A stretch of 64,000 nucleotides of DNA, from positions 22,715,501-22,779,500 of the forward strand of contig NW_018343954.1 of the NCBI RefSeq assembly GCF_002099425.1. Reading direction: 5' to 3'. Every line of letters starts with the position of its first letter. The stretch's first letter is position 1. The notes under the pieces were generated by a model that was given only the letters and a program-made list of their open reading frames with translations, did no database searches and was not told the origin of the DNA. The position numbers and the translations under genes were made by a program. Positions 21,119 to 31,172 of this stretch are shown here, piece after piece. Source of the stretch: Phascolarctos cinereus (Eukaryota > Chordata > Mammalia > Diprotodontia > Phascolarctidae).

Positions 21119-22072
21119 CAGTCAATCCTCAACATTTGTGGGGGAAATGTTCCTAGAAACTGTGTGACAGTAAAAAACAAAAAAACATGAATGTTAATAT
21201 ATTAAGAACCTACGGGAAAGAAGGGCTTAAATTCCCATGACCACCAAAAACTGTAATCTTTTGATAGAAATTGCTTAAAATACTCTTTTCTTCATATAAT
21301 GCTTTATACCAAAATATTAATTCAGATAATACTTTTCTAACCCAGTGAGTTACCATGAAATAACCCATGAAATACAATACAAAAATAAAATTGGCAACAT
21401 GCAAAACATTTTTCTCACTAGTAACTTCCTAGAAATATGTGACCTTTTGCACTAACGATCCAATTTCTTAAAAAAAATCTATTTTAGATAATATTCACTT
21501 TTTCAAAATAACAGATGAATTCTACAGTACCAGAAATACTGTGCAGCAAAAAAAAAAATTCTTAAAACTAAAACATTTTTTGATCTGAACCTTACCTTCC
21601 ATTGTGTCAGATGGCAGTTTAAGGGCTTGTACTATATACTATTCTGTTGTAAACCTCTCTACCTTGGTCATTCTCTGAAAACCAAAGTAGAGGTTGCTGG
21701 GACTTTAGTTGCCACTGTCAGAAGATCCCAAAACTAGCAAAGTTTAGACATCATCTTATAGCCCAAAGGACTTTCATTATGCTTTGGAGTAATAATTGTA
21801 ACACAAAATTTGACTTTAAAAGGCAAACAATGAAAATGTGCAACAAATACACAGAGAGCTCTTTACAAAGACAGGGTGAAGAAGACCAGTGCCTAGGAGG
21901 ATACCAGCTGCTCCACAACATAAGAACTCTCTCTTTTTTTTTTCTCTCTACTGAGCATAGCCAGGAACATGCATGGTGTCAGAGTAAAAGGGAAATTAGG
22001 TTATTTATAAAATCACACACATGCTTGAAGTTGTAGAAGTTAATCTTGCGGATGGATGTTGAGGATGGATTG
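21119..22072. mobile_element. Tigger/pogo-like DNA transposon, non-autonomous
   Basis: The left end at 21119 reads CAGTCAATCCTCAACAT; the right end (ending 22072), read on the other strand, is CAATCCATCCTCAACAT, 15 of 17 identical. Both are flanked by TA (21117-21118 and 22073-22074), the target duplication of Tc1/mariner-pogo elements. The sequence inside the left end (GTGGGGGAAATGTTCC) resembles Tigger ends. At 954 bp it is too short for a normal transposase gene. The frames at 21210-21404 (-) and 21779-22036 (+) show no DDE or helix-turn-helix motif I can recognise. It is best read as an internally deleted or MITE-type member. Confidence 0.65.
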
Positions 22073-22074
22073 TA

Positions 22075-22969
22075 CTTAGAGGAAAATATCTAGTTCCACA
22101 ATCAACACGTAGGTCTATCACTCATCTGTGTCTTTTAGGAACTTCCTTGATTAGACAACTTTGTCAATATCATAATTGAAACTGACTCCTACTTACTTTC
22201 CAGTTTTATAGAATGGGGTTAAAGGAGGGAATGGAGAGCAGAGAACTTCTCTCCTCCTCTTGGCTCCAGAAACGTGAGTTCTAGCACAAATTATGTGACT
22301 GAATAGAAACCATTTAACATGACAAGACTCACTTGATTCAAAACTGACTTGAACTTCACTGACCTTCAGCTATTCAGTCATTCAGTATAAGGATCAGAGA
22401 TAATAAACAATTGGAATATTTAAAGACAAAGGAGAATTAGGGATAGGGAACTCAGGAATTGTTTTTGAAAGAATGCTAGTGACTGTGGTGTCCTTAACAA
22501 ACTAATGCTCTCATTAGTTAAAAAAAAATCAGTAATGCTTGGTTTGAAGCAGCTATGACAATAGTCAGGAAAGAACAAATGATTGTCTATAATTGTCCCC
22601 ACTCATGATAGAGCTTTACTGGTGTAAGGTGTTGTCCTATTAAGCCCTTTTCATATGGGAGCACTTTAATGTTGAAAGAGGCAGAAAAACTAAAAACTTT
22701 TATGTAATGGCAAAGTGTTAAGTCAATAGGAATAGTACATAAATGTTGCCACTATTGTAGAAAAACATTTTGATGCCTCAAAGGAATAGGGAAATAATTT
22801 TCTCTACTAAAAACTGTTAAATATATTGTATATACATGCATACACATACATGCTATTATACACATATGTTATTTTCTATGCACAGATATGTGTGTATGAA
22901 TGTACATAACCTATTCTTTGGTGAAATGTTCTCTGTGTACATATTCCATCCTTTATTTCTGGCATATTA
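22075..22969. other. Repeat-poor interval
   Basis: No family recognised. Impure ATGCATACACATACATG sequence at about 22825-22915. Confidence 0.35.
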
Positions 22970-23092
22970 ACATGTTGGAACTTTTAGCTTATCTAAGGCC
23001 ACGTAGCCAGTATGTGTCAAAAGCAAGATTTAAACTCAGGTCTTAGAAGCTCTGAGCCAGGCTCTGTAGCCACTATACCATACTGCTTCAGA
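22970..23092 (-). mobile_element. MIR fragment
   Basis: CTAAGGCCACGTAGCCAGTATGTG, TTTAAACTCAGGTCTTAG and CCACTATACCATACTGC. Confidence 0.6.
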
Positions 23093-23819
23093 GAAAATCA
23101 GTGTGCTGTGAAAAAAAAAAATGAGTGCTAGATGCTCATTGATGTGAACTACCATGAAATTAGAGGGACTGTGAGTTCACGTTCATTTGTCTCAAGTGAA
23201 TCATTTCAGGACCTGGAGAGAACCATGAAATGGCCTGCTGGTTCTTACTCTTTACCTGTTAACAGATAACAATACTTACCTACTTTAACAGAAGGTTGAA
23301 GAAATCTAGTTTGGATTGTAGCAGGCTACATAAAAGATGAATACAAACCTGTGGGCACTGAAATGGTGAGTTGAGGATAATAATGACATTTCTCAGAAAT
23401 TTTAGTTTTTTTCCACTGCTGCTATAATAGGTGTTTGAAGAATGAATAATGAATTAATGAGACAATACTTCTTCCTTTCTGTTCTAGCTCTCATAGGATT
23501 GTCGGATTGTTTTATTTTTTACTGTTACCTTTCTGTGAGGTTTTGATCATTTGCAATATAGTACTCTCTACATTTTATTTCTTCTTACCATTTCATTGGT
23601 TCCCCCAAAATCAATTGCAACAAGAAGAAAAGAGAGGGATGCAAGCAGAGGAATATATTCCACAAATACCATACCAGTTTAACTATCTACAAGAGTTTCA
23701 TTGATTATTTTCATTTTCTCTGGGTCCCTGAATCTGCTAAGCATTATATAAAAGCCACTCTCTTTGGATATAGAGTAGATACAGCCCCATTTAGGTGCTA
23801 TATTTTACATGATGCAAGC
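23093..23819. other. Repeat-poor interval
   Basis: A 65-codon plus-strand frame at 23507-23704 has a hydrophobic start but no other support. I see no repeat. Confidence 0.35.
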
Positions 23820-24340
23820 ATAAAGAAGCATGGAAAGATATCTCAATCAATTGGCAAGCGTTTAATAAACTCTTAGTACGAACCAGGCACTGTTGGAAGT
23901 GCTAGGGATTCAAAGAAAGGCCAAATCATTGTGCACTAAAGGAGCTCTCATTTTAATGTGGGAAACAATATGTAAAAAAACTAAGTACATTCATGAAATA
24001 CACACAAAGCTAATGAAACTTCATCTCAGAGGGATGGCAATAGCTGTGGCAGGGTAGGTATTGGGGACTCTTGTAGAAGGTGAGATTTGAGTTGAGTCTT
24101 GAAGAAAGCCAAGGAAGCTAAGAAATGAGGACAAGGAAAGAGAATGTTCCAGGAATGAGGTATATTTCATCATGTGAATGCATGAGATCAGAAGACAGAC
24201 AATTGGGTGTGAAGGAGTGAGCAAGCAGGCCAGTGTTGCTGAATTGTAGAGTGTATGAAGAGGTGGTCGGTGTAAGAAGCTTAGAAAGGTCAGAAGGGAC
24301 TAGGTTGTGAAGGACTTTATGTTATCTTCATTTTCAATTT
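23820..24340 (-). mobile_element. L2 3' UTR
   Basis: Good antisense L2: CGAACCAGGCACTGTTGGAAG, AGGAGCTCTCATTTTAATGTGG, TGTAGAAGGTGAGATTTGAG, TTGAGTCTTGAAGAAAGCC, GAATGTTCCAGGAATGAGG, GCCAGTGTTGCTGAATTG and GTTGTGAAGGACTTTATG. One of the better L2 copies in the window. Confidence 0.75.
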
Positions 24341-24344
24341 CAGT

Positions 24345-24515
24345 AATTTTGTATGTTAGGTAATTTTTTTTAATGTGAGGAAACTGAGGCTCTCAGTTCA
24401 TAGAATTAATAAAGGTCTACTTACTACATAAATAGTAAGGGTCTGAAATGAAATTCAAACCCAGCTATTCTTGTCTCCTTGTTCAATGCTCTATCCATTA
24501 TGCCAAACCATACTT
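24345..24515 (-). mobile_element. MIR fragment
   Basis: GTGAGGAAACTGAGGCTCTC, TTCAAACCCAGCTATTCTTG, GCTCTATCCATTATGCC. Confidence 0.6.
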
Positions 24516-24714
24516 CTAAGTTGGCAATAAGTATTCCATGGGATCTAATTATCCTATTATATAGAATTAAAGTTAGACTGTAATCCATGTAACCGTTCTT
24601 ATGTAAAATACAGTTTTGATAATAATATATATAAATAAAAATGTCATTATTGAGCATGTGATTGGGATTCTGCCCCAAGCCCAGCACTACCAATTCCCCA
24701 TTGCCTATGTATGG

Positions 24715-24900
24715 TTAAAAGCTCCAAAATCTTCTGTTGACATTCAAAATTCTCTAAAATCTGGAACCCATCTGCTTCTGTAGTTTTTTTCCCAACCTAG
24801 TCCACCTCACATATTATTTGCTCTAATTATTCTTATTTCTTATATAGTTACTTATACTCTTATGTAAGAAATAAGCCAAATTTTCAACCAAATCCTCTAG
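24715..24900 (+). mobile_element. L2 fragment
   Basis: ACATTCAAAATTCTCTAAAATCTGG, CCCAACCTAGTCCACCTCAC. This is the L2 block TTTAAAGCCCTCCACAATCTGGCTCC. Confidence 0.55.
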
Positions 24901-25339
24901 AGACTAAAGTGGTATAGAGGAGATTATTCTTTCAGTGGCTGTGGGTGGGAATGTTCATACATTTGTTCATGTTAAGAGGTTAAATGGAACTTGGAGGGCA
25001 GGGCTTTGGCCTCCCAGCATATGGGGGAACACAGCAAGTAAGGGGGTCAGATCAATAGTAGAGAAAATATATTCCCAAAACCCTTCAGAAACCTAAGAAG
25101 ATATAACTTCTCTGGTCCTGTGAGAGAGGGTCAGAGCACACTTGTTACAGAAGATTAACATGGGAGAAACACAGGATTGAGAAAGAACAGGGAAGTGAAA
25201 GAAGAATAAACATGTGGAAGTATAAAGAGAGTAAGAAAACAAGAGGTAGAGAAGATATACTAAGTTAGCTGGTCCAATCCACCTATTTATCCTGTGATAT
25301 CTTATAGCAGTCCTGGGCTCTGTGTAAGCATCTTGAATG
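24901..25339. other. No recognisable feature
   Basis: Purine-rich mixed sequence without a repeat or frame I can name. Confidence 0.35.
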
Positions 25340-25500
25340 AATAAATAATGAATTAATAATGAAGGAATGAATTGAAATAATCATTTATTAAGAGTGTACT
25401 ATGTACCAGACAGTGTGGTAAGTACTGGGAATAGAAACAAAAATTGATATCATCTTTGCCCAAACATTAGTGTTTATGTTCTAATGGGGGGAAAAAATCT
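25340..25500 (-). mobile_element. L2 3' tail
   Basis: AATCATTTATTAAGAGTGTACTATG, ACCAGACAGTGTGGTAAGTACTGG and GTTTATGTTCTAATGGGGG. Confidence 0.65.
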
Positions 25501-25539
25501 ATATAGGGGAGTACATAGGAAAGGTGAATTATACAATGG

Positions 25540-26030
25540 AGGCAGCTTGTGGCATAGTAGAAAGGGCACTGGATCAGGATTCAGAAAGACCTGAATTCAA
25601 ATCCAGCCTCTGCCCTGGGACATCCAAGCATTGTTTGCTTCAATTTCGTCAATTTCCATAAAATGGGAATTGTGAGGACCAAATGAAGTAATATTCATAA
25701 AATAAACAAAACCACTTTGCATAGTGCCTGGTACATAGTGTTCAGTCATTTTTCAGTTGGGTCTGAATCTTCAAGACCCCATTTGGGGTTTTATTGGCAA
25801 AGATACTGGAGTAGTTGGCCATTTCCTTATTCAGGTCATTTTATAGATGAGAAAATTGAGGCAAACAGGGTTAAGTGGCTTGCCCAGGGTCACATAGAAA
25901 GTATCAGAGGCCAGATTTGAATTCAGAAAGAGTCTTCCTCACTCAAGGCTTGACATTCTATCCACTGTACCAGCTAGCTGCTTCTGATATGTAGTAGGTG
26001 CTACATAAATGCTTATTCTCTTCTCTTTCT
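25540..26030 (+). mobile_element. MIR/THER SINE split by a younger SINE
   Basis: Left part 25540-25738: GCAGCTTGTGGCATAGTAG, CAGAAAGACCTGAATTCAAATCC, GCATAGTGCCTGGTACATAG. Right part from about 25983: GTAGTAGGTGCTACATAAATGC. Together they restore the usual MIR order CCTGGCACATAGTAGGTGCT, cut exactly there by an inverted SINE. Confidence 0.75.
25739..25982 (-). mobile_element. tRNA-SINE with BovB/RTE-type tail
   Basis: Inverted: tail GTTCAGTCATTTTTCAG, ATCTTCAAGACCCCATTTGG, GGCAAAGATACTGGAGTAG; middle GGGTTAAGTGGCTTGCCCAG; head ATCCACTGTACCAGCTAGCTGC. Same family as the copy at 19681. Flanks ACATAGT (left) and ATATGTAGT (right) suggest a short, worn duplication. Confidence 0.8.
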
Positions 26031-27299
26031 ATTCCCCACCAAGTCAGTCTGTTCTTATGCTCTCTTTAAGAATGATAATAGTATGTGGATAGAAGTGGGT
26101 GGGATAAATGGTCATTAGAACATGGTAGAAACCTGGTCCAGATAACCAATATCTTTGAAATATTTTTTTACATTTTTAAATATTTTAAAGAATGAAACAA
26201 ATATTGTAAGTGATGTGTACACTCAAATTTTCATACGAGGAATATCATTCCTCATGATATGCATTTCATCTAACTGGCTAATGGTGGAATTGGATGATGA
26301 TTGCCTGATCCCAAGGGTGCTGGTACTGTTACGAAGGATTATAAACATAGCAAATCAATGATGCGATCAGACAGGGTGAGTGAGTATTCATGAAAGACAA
26401 GCAGAAGAGTTCAAAGATGGACACATAGACCTTAATCTGATAGTCTGAGGTAGTATTCAGGAAATCTTATTCAAGGCCTTATGAATTTCTTTGGTTCTTT
26501 CTGCGTATTCTTAGTTAAGATTCTGAGAGCTTAATTTATTAAGTTAAAAGGTATTTGTTATGAACTGTTTTCACTGTCTTTTTTCTCATTCTTTAAGAAT
26601 ATGCAAAACTATTAAAGAAATCAATTTAAGAAAATTTCAAATTTGTTAATTTGTCTAAACACCAATGTGTCTTTTGGGGAAAAAAAGTATTGTCAACTTG
26701 TTTCAGTTATTTCTTCAGATATACTCAACCCTTCAACTGGAAGAAAAAATGTTTGTGAGTAATAAGATCAATTACATCATCCCCAAATAACAAGATCCAT
26801 AGGTAGCAAACTTGGTATGTCACCAGTGTAAGTCATGACAAAAATGGGGTGAAGGGATGAGAGGGGAGGAAAAGCTATAAAATGAATTGGCATATTAAAA
26901 GATTCGATGTGGTGGATTTTATCTGATGAATTCTAGATTATGTCATATGTACTCCCAGCAAAAGGCCTCTTGGTTAATTATATACAGTCTGTTCACTGTC
27001 TTTTGCCAGCTTCCAAATGTTCAAAAACTTACTGACAGAATCAAATTAAATCTGGAAATCTTATTAGGTTCATTGTTCACAATAATGATTGAAAATGAAT
27101 GATTTAAATGGCATATTCATTATCCATTTTAAGCCCTGAAGGGGGGAAATGCTACATAAATCTAAAGCCATGTTATCATGATTATTTTAGAAAATATAGT
27201 ACCATTTCCATTTCAATAATGAGTGAAATACTTCAAAATTCCTCAGCCTCATTTACAAGTTTCTCCATTAACCCAAAAGAGTGTATCTAGTTGGACCCA
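26031..27299. other. 1.3-kb repeat-poor block
   Basis: AT-rich, no interspersed repeat recognised. Frames of 60-68 codons only. Confidence 0.35.
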
Positions 27300-27835
27300 A
27301 ATGCTTCTTCAAATAGACCTGACATTTTCCTGACTCTGTGGCTTTGCTCATCTCAAGCCTGTCTTCTATCCAGTAATATTTTCCACTTACTTCTAAAAAA
27401 CCTGTGCAAGGATCACCTCTTCCAAAATGTCTTCCTCTTTTTCATCATTCCACTCCAATCATTCATTTAGTTTTACTACAACATTTTGCACACCATCTCT
27501 ACTATGTTTTCACATGTTCATTTCCCTTTCCTATTGATTAACAGACATATAACTTTATAGTTAGTTTCTTTTTTCTTTTTTCCCCCTTTTTTTGGCTAGG
27601 CACTGGGGTTAAGTGACTTGTCACACAGCTAGTGTTATGTGTCTGAGGTCGGATTTGAACTCAGGTCCTCCTCAATCCAGGGCCAGTGCTCTATCCACTG
27701 CACCACCTAGCTGCCCTGTAGTTAGTTTCTAAGCCATGGAGGGCAGGGGAAATGGTTTCTACTTCATAGTACAGACTTACTAAATGCTTATTGGTTGAAT
27801 GAATGAATAAATTAATACATGGATAAATCAAAATT
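27300..27835 (+). mobile_element. L2 3' UTR split by a SINE
   Basis: Left part: CACCTCTTCCAAAATGTCTTCC, TTTGCACACCATCTC; right part from 27731: CCATGGAGGGCAGGGGAAATGG, ACTTACTAAATGCTTATTGG. Removing the SINE at 27570-27718 and one duplication restores a continuous L2 3' end. Confidence 0.7.
27558..27730 (-). mobile_element. tRNA-derived marsupial SINE with 12-bp TSD
   Basis: Body 27570-27718: GGCTAGGCACTGGGGTTAAG, TCACACAGCTAGTGTTATG, GAACTCAGGTCCTCCTC, CACCACCTAGCTGCCC. TAGTTAGTTTCT flanks it at 27558-27569 and 27719-27730. A small deletion removed part of GCCCAGGG after CTTG. Confidence 0.92.
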
Positions 27836-28379
27836 GTGTACTGTGTTGATCTGAGCTAGTTGCAATTCTACTATAATACACACTCTAACTGCCATCTTTG
27901 TTAATTTGTCTGTTAAAGTCTAAAACATACTAAATGGTTAGATAGAAGTAGACATGATGAAATCACTATGTGGTTTTCTGTATTTCCATAATTATTTTTC
28001 TTTCTCTGTGACTATCTCCAATTAATGGAAGAAATTGAATAGTAAGCAAAGGGAGAAGAGGGAAGGTGATTATTTTCTTTGTTGTCAGTACAGATTAGAG
28101 AACAAGTAGGTTCTGTGATTTTTTGTCAGTGGTATCAAATTTAAGCAGAAATGGAGCCACTAAACTTTATATAAGGTTCCTAGCAACAGCATATTGGCAG
28201 TTTTAAAATGTGATGTTATGTTTTATTGTATTTTTTTAAATTGTGTTAATTATTTCCCAATTAAATTTTAATATGATTCTGCCAGAGTTGTTGCCAGAGG
28301 CATGTTTAATACTTCTGTTCACAAAGGTTTGAGGTCATGAAAAAGTTATATGGCTTGTTTTTACATATTTGCTTGTTTG
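27836..28379. other. No recognisable feature
   Basis: AT-rich sequence with no repeat or gene signal. Confidence 0.35.
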
Positions 28380-28495
28380 TTAGACTGTAGGCTCCTTGAG
28401 GCCAGGAATTATCTTTTACCTCTTTTTGTATCCCCATTGCTTGGCACAGTCCCTGGCACATTGTAGGTGCTCAATGCATTTTTATTGACTAAGTT
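28380..28495 (+). mobile_element. L2 3' tail
   Basis: TAGACTGTAGGCTCCTTGAGG, TTGTATCCCCATTGCTTGGC and CATTGTAGGTGCTCAATGC: a well-kept tail. Confidence 0.75.
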
Positions 28496-30174
28496 GTACG
28501 GACAGCTGGTCCTTAAAAAAAAAAAGGAGCTCTATTTATACTTGTTTTTTAAGGTCCATAAAACTGTAAAATAGCTGAAGTATGCCCTAAATTCATTGCC
28601 TTTCTTTGACCTTCTTCTTTCATTAATCATCCATTTTCCTCATCCTTCTGCCAACTCTCATTGGATATTCAGAGTTCTCTTATTGTCCTTGTCTTATTGT
28701 TATAGGTCATGGAAGAAAAGGTATGACAAACTCATTCACACTAAGGTATTGATATTATTCCAGAGAAAGGACAAAGTTTAGCCCATAACAATGAATATCT
28801 AATGGTAGAATTTAGGGCAGTGTTTCAAATAAAGAGGGCAGCTCTTTTAGGTCAGAAGCTTCTCTATAAAGACTTCCACATTACACTAAGCAAGTTAACT
28901 CTGCTCATAAAACCAGCTATGAAAAAGTAACGGAAGCTGCTCATGTTATGAGATACAACCTAAAAGTGCTTGGTGACTAGCAACTCAATATAGAAAACAT
29001 TTGTTTCATTAGGCAACAAATGATCAATATGCCCCTAGAAAAGTAACTGATTTGGGGCAACTGAGAAGACAGTCATAATGTAGAGAGAGGGGGAAAAAAT
29101 CCAAAGGACATTTCATATAAAGCCTGTAACAGCTTCATCTACTTTAGAATACTGCTGCTTATGGTACTTTGGAGTTCTATATTAATGCCTACATTCATAA
29201 CAATGAATGGCAGTGACTTGAAAAAAAAAGTAATTTGTCATTTAATGTTTATGTTCTTTTCATTATTGGCAACAAGCAGGTTACTTCCTAGTGGTCAATG
29301 ACAGTGCTCTATTAGTTCATTTATTATTAATATAACTCATAAATACACCATCAAAAATAGCCTCAAACAATTTTATCTGGGCAGACTCAGAATTCTCTTC
29401 TTCCCTGGGGGTTTCTAGCTTCTGGACTATAATTAGGTGTCATCAGTTCTGATGGAGAAGATTCTATCCACCTTTCCCCATGTCTCAATAATGCTTCTGA
29501 CACATTTTATTTCCTGAGGCGACCTAAACAATTTACTAAGTGAAATCTACTAGAAAAGAAGAAAAGGAAGAATGAGAAGATTGCTATTTCTGACCAAAAG
29601 TTAATTAGGTATTTTTGTAATCTTTTCTACAAAGTGCTCCTTTTTTTTTCTTTTTTGGTCAAATGTAGAAATCACATTTTATGTGCCTTTAAAATGGTTT
29701 AGCCAATTGTTTTTGCACCTTAAATGCAAATCACTGTAAAGAATGATTTTTTTCCCCCCTGTTAATGAAAAGGTTTTGGGTTTTCTTTTTTGGTTACTTA
29801 TGGAAAGTGCTATGTTGTTAAATAATTCTGTAAGAAATAAATGCCATACATTTCCATGAGATATCTGAACTGTCATTTATTTACTGTATGAATTCACTAA
29901 CATGATAAATGGGCAAATAAAAACTTTTTACATGCTCCCAGTGTCAAGTGATAATGCATAACAACCACAGTGACCAAGTACTAGCAGAGATTCTAATGCA
30001 GACTATGAGGTTCCTTGAACACATTCTTCACAGAGCAGGTCAAGGGAGGGACCCCCCCAAAATTTAGTATAATAAGGTCAGGATTCCACAGTCAAAGAAA
30101 AATGGAAGGTTGAGAGATGATGTAGTTTTAAATTGAAATTTTTTGGGGGGTCAAGTAGCAATATGACTTAAACA
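28496..30174. other. 1.7-kb repeat-poor block
   Basis: 28570-28700 is pyrimidine-rich and could be L2-derived; otherwise no repeat seen. Short frames only. Confidence 0.35.
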
Positions 30175-30290
30175 GAGAGGGAGAGTGAGGGAGGAGGAAG
30201 GGAAAGAGGGGGGAGAAAGAAGGGGAAGAAGTGAGGAAGGGAGGGGGACAGAGAGTGAGAGGAAAGAGACAGAGAGACAGAGACAGAGCT
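30175..30290. repeat. GA-rich low-complexity tract
   Basis: Almost pure purine on the plus strand for about 115 bases (AGGGAGAGTGAGGGAGGAGG and similar). The 77-codon minus frame over it is a low-complexity artefact. Confidence 0.9.
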
Positions 30291-30664
30291 GCCTCCTCGT
30301 AGATGTTTGAAAATTCTAGTATGCTTTTTGGTTCTAGTAAATCAAAGTAAGATAATATCAATGATTTGCCCCTTTAAACCCATGAGAACTAAATCACTTC
30401 TTTAAGTATAGTGCTTCTGTCTGAAAGATGACAATCTAGCTACTCCAAACAAAACAAAACAAAACAAAAAACCTTCATAATGTTCTGTCCTACCCTACCC
30501 CTCCTCATCCAATTTTTTACAAAACTTGAATATAGCTTATCACAAAACATTATATTTTTGTTAATGGTTGGTTTTTTTTTGGTTTTGTTTCATTTTGTTT
30601 TGTGTTGTTTTTGCTGCTTACGATGAGGTTCACGTTCAAAGGTTTAGGTTGAGAGAAGAGTGGC
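30291..30664. other. No recognisable feature
   Basis: Contains an AAAAC run at about 30450-30470 and a GTTTT-rich run at about 30570-30612. No gene or interspersed repeat. Confidence 0.35.
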
Positions 30665-30830
30665 TTCATGGAGGGAGCAACTCTATTTGTAGTCAGTAGA
30701 CACTAGATGTTCACCATGAATCTACTACATATAAGTGAATGACTTGGGCAAGTTATTATACTCTACTGAATGTCAGTTTCCTCATCCATAAAATGATAGT
30801 TTTAGACAAGATCAGAAAGTTTTAATCTGG
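30665..30830 (+). mobile_element. MIR fragment
   Basis: TTGTAGTCAGTAGACACTAG, AATGACTTGGGCAAGTTATTATAC, GTCAGTTTCCTCATCCATAAAATG. Confidence 0.6.
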
Positions 30831-30892
30831 CATGTGTGAAATTGTTTTACTAAATATTTTGATAATTATTTAATTATATTTAGTTTCCTTGA

Positions 30893-31172
30893 GGCAGCTA
30901 GGTAGCACAGTGGCTAGAGTAATAAATTTGGAATTAGGAAGACGAGATTCCAAATCTGGCCTCAACTACTTATTTATATGACTCCAGACAAGTCACTTAA
31001 CACTGGCTACCTCAGTTTCCTAATCTGTAAAAAGAGAAGAATAATAATAGAAATATGACATTTGTGATGATAAAATGAGATATTTGTAAATTACTTTGCA
31101 AAACTTATAGCCTTATATAAATGCTATTTTTTACCATTAGATTTTGAACTCTTCAGGACAGAGGCCTTTTTC
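30893..31172 (+). mobile_element. MIR/THER SINE plus short L2-like tail
   Basis: GGCAGCTAGGTAGCACAGTGG, GGAATTAGGAAGACGAG, GACAAGTCACTTAACACTGG, TCAGTTTCCTAATCTGTAAAA, CTTATATAAATGC. From 31139 TTAGATTTTGAACTCTTCAGG resembles an L2 tail. Confidence 0.7.
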
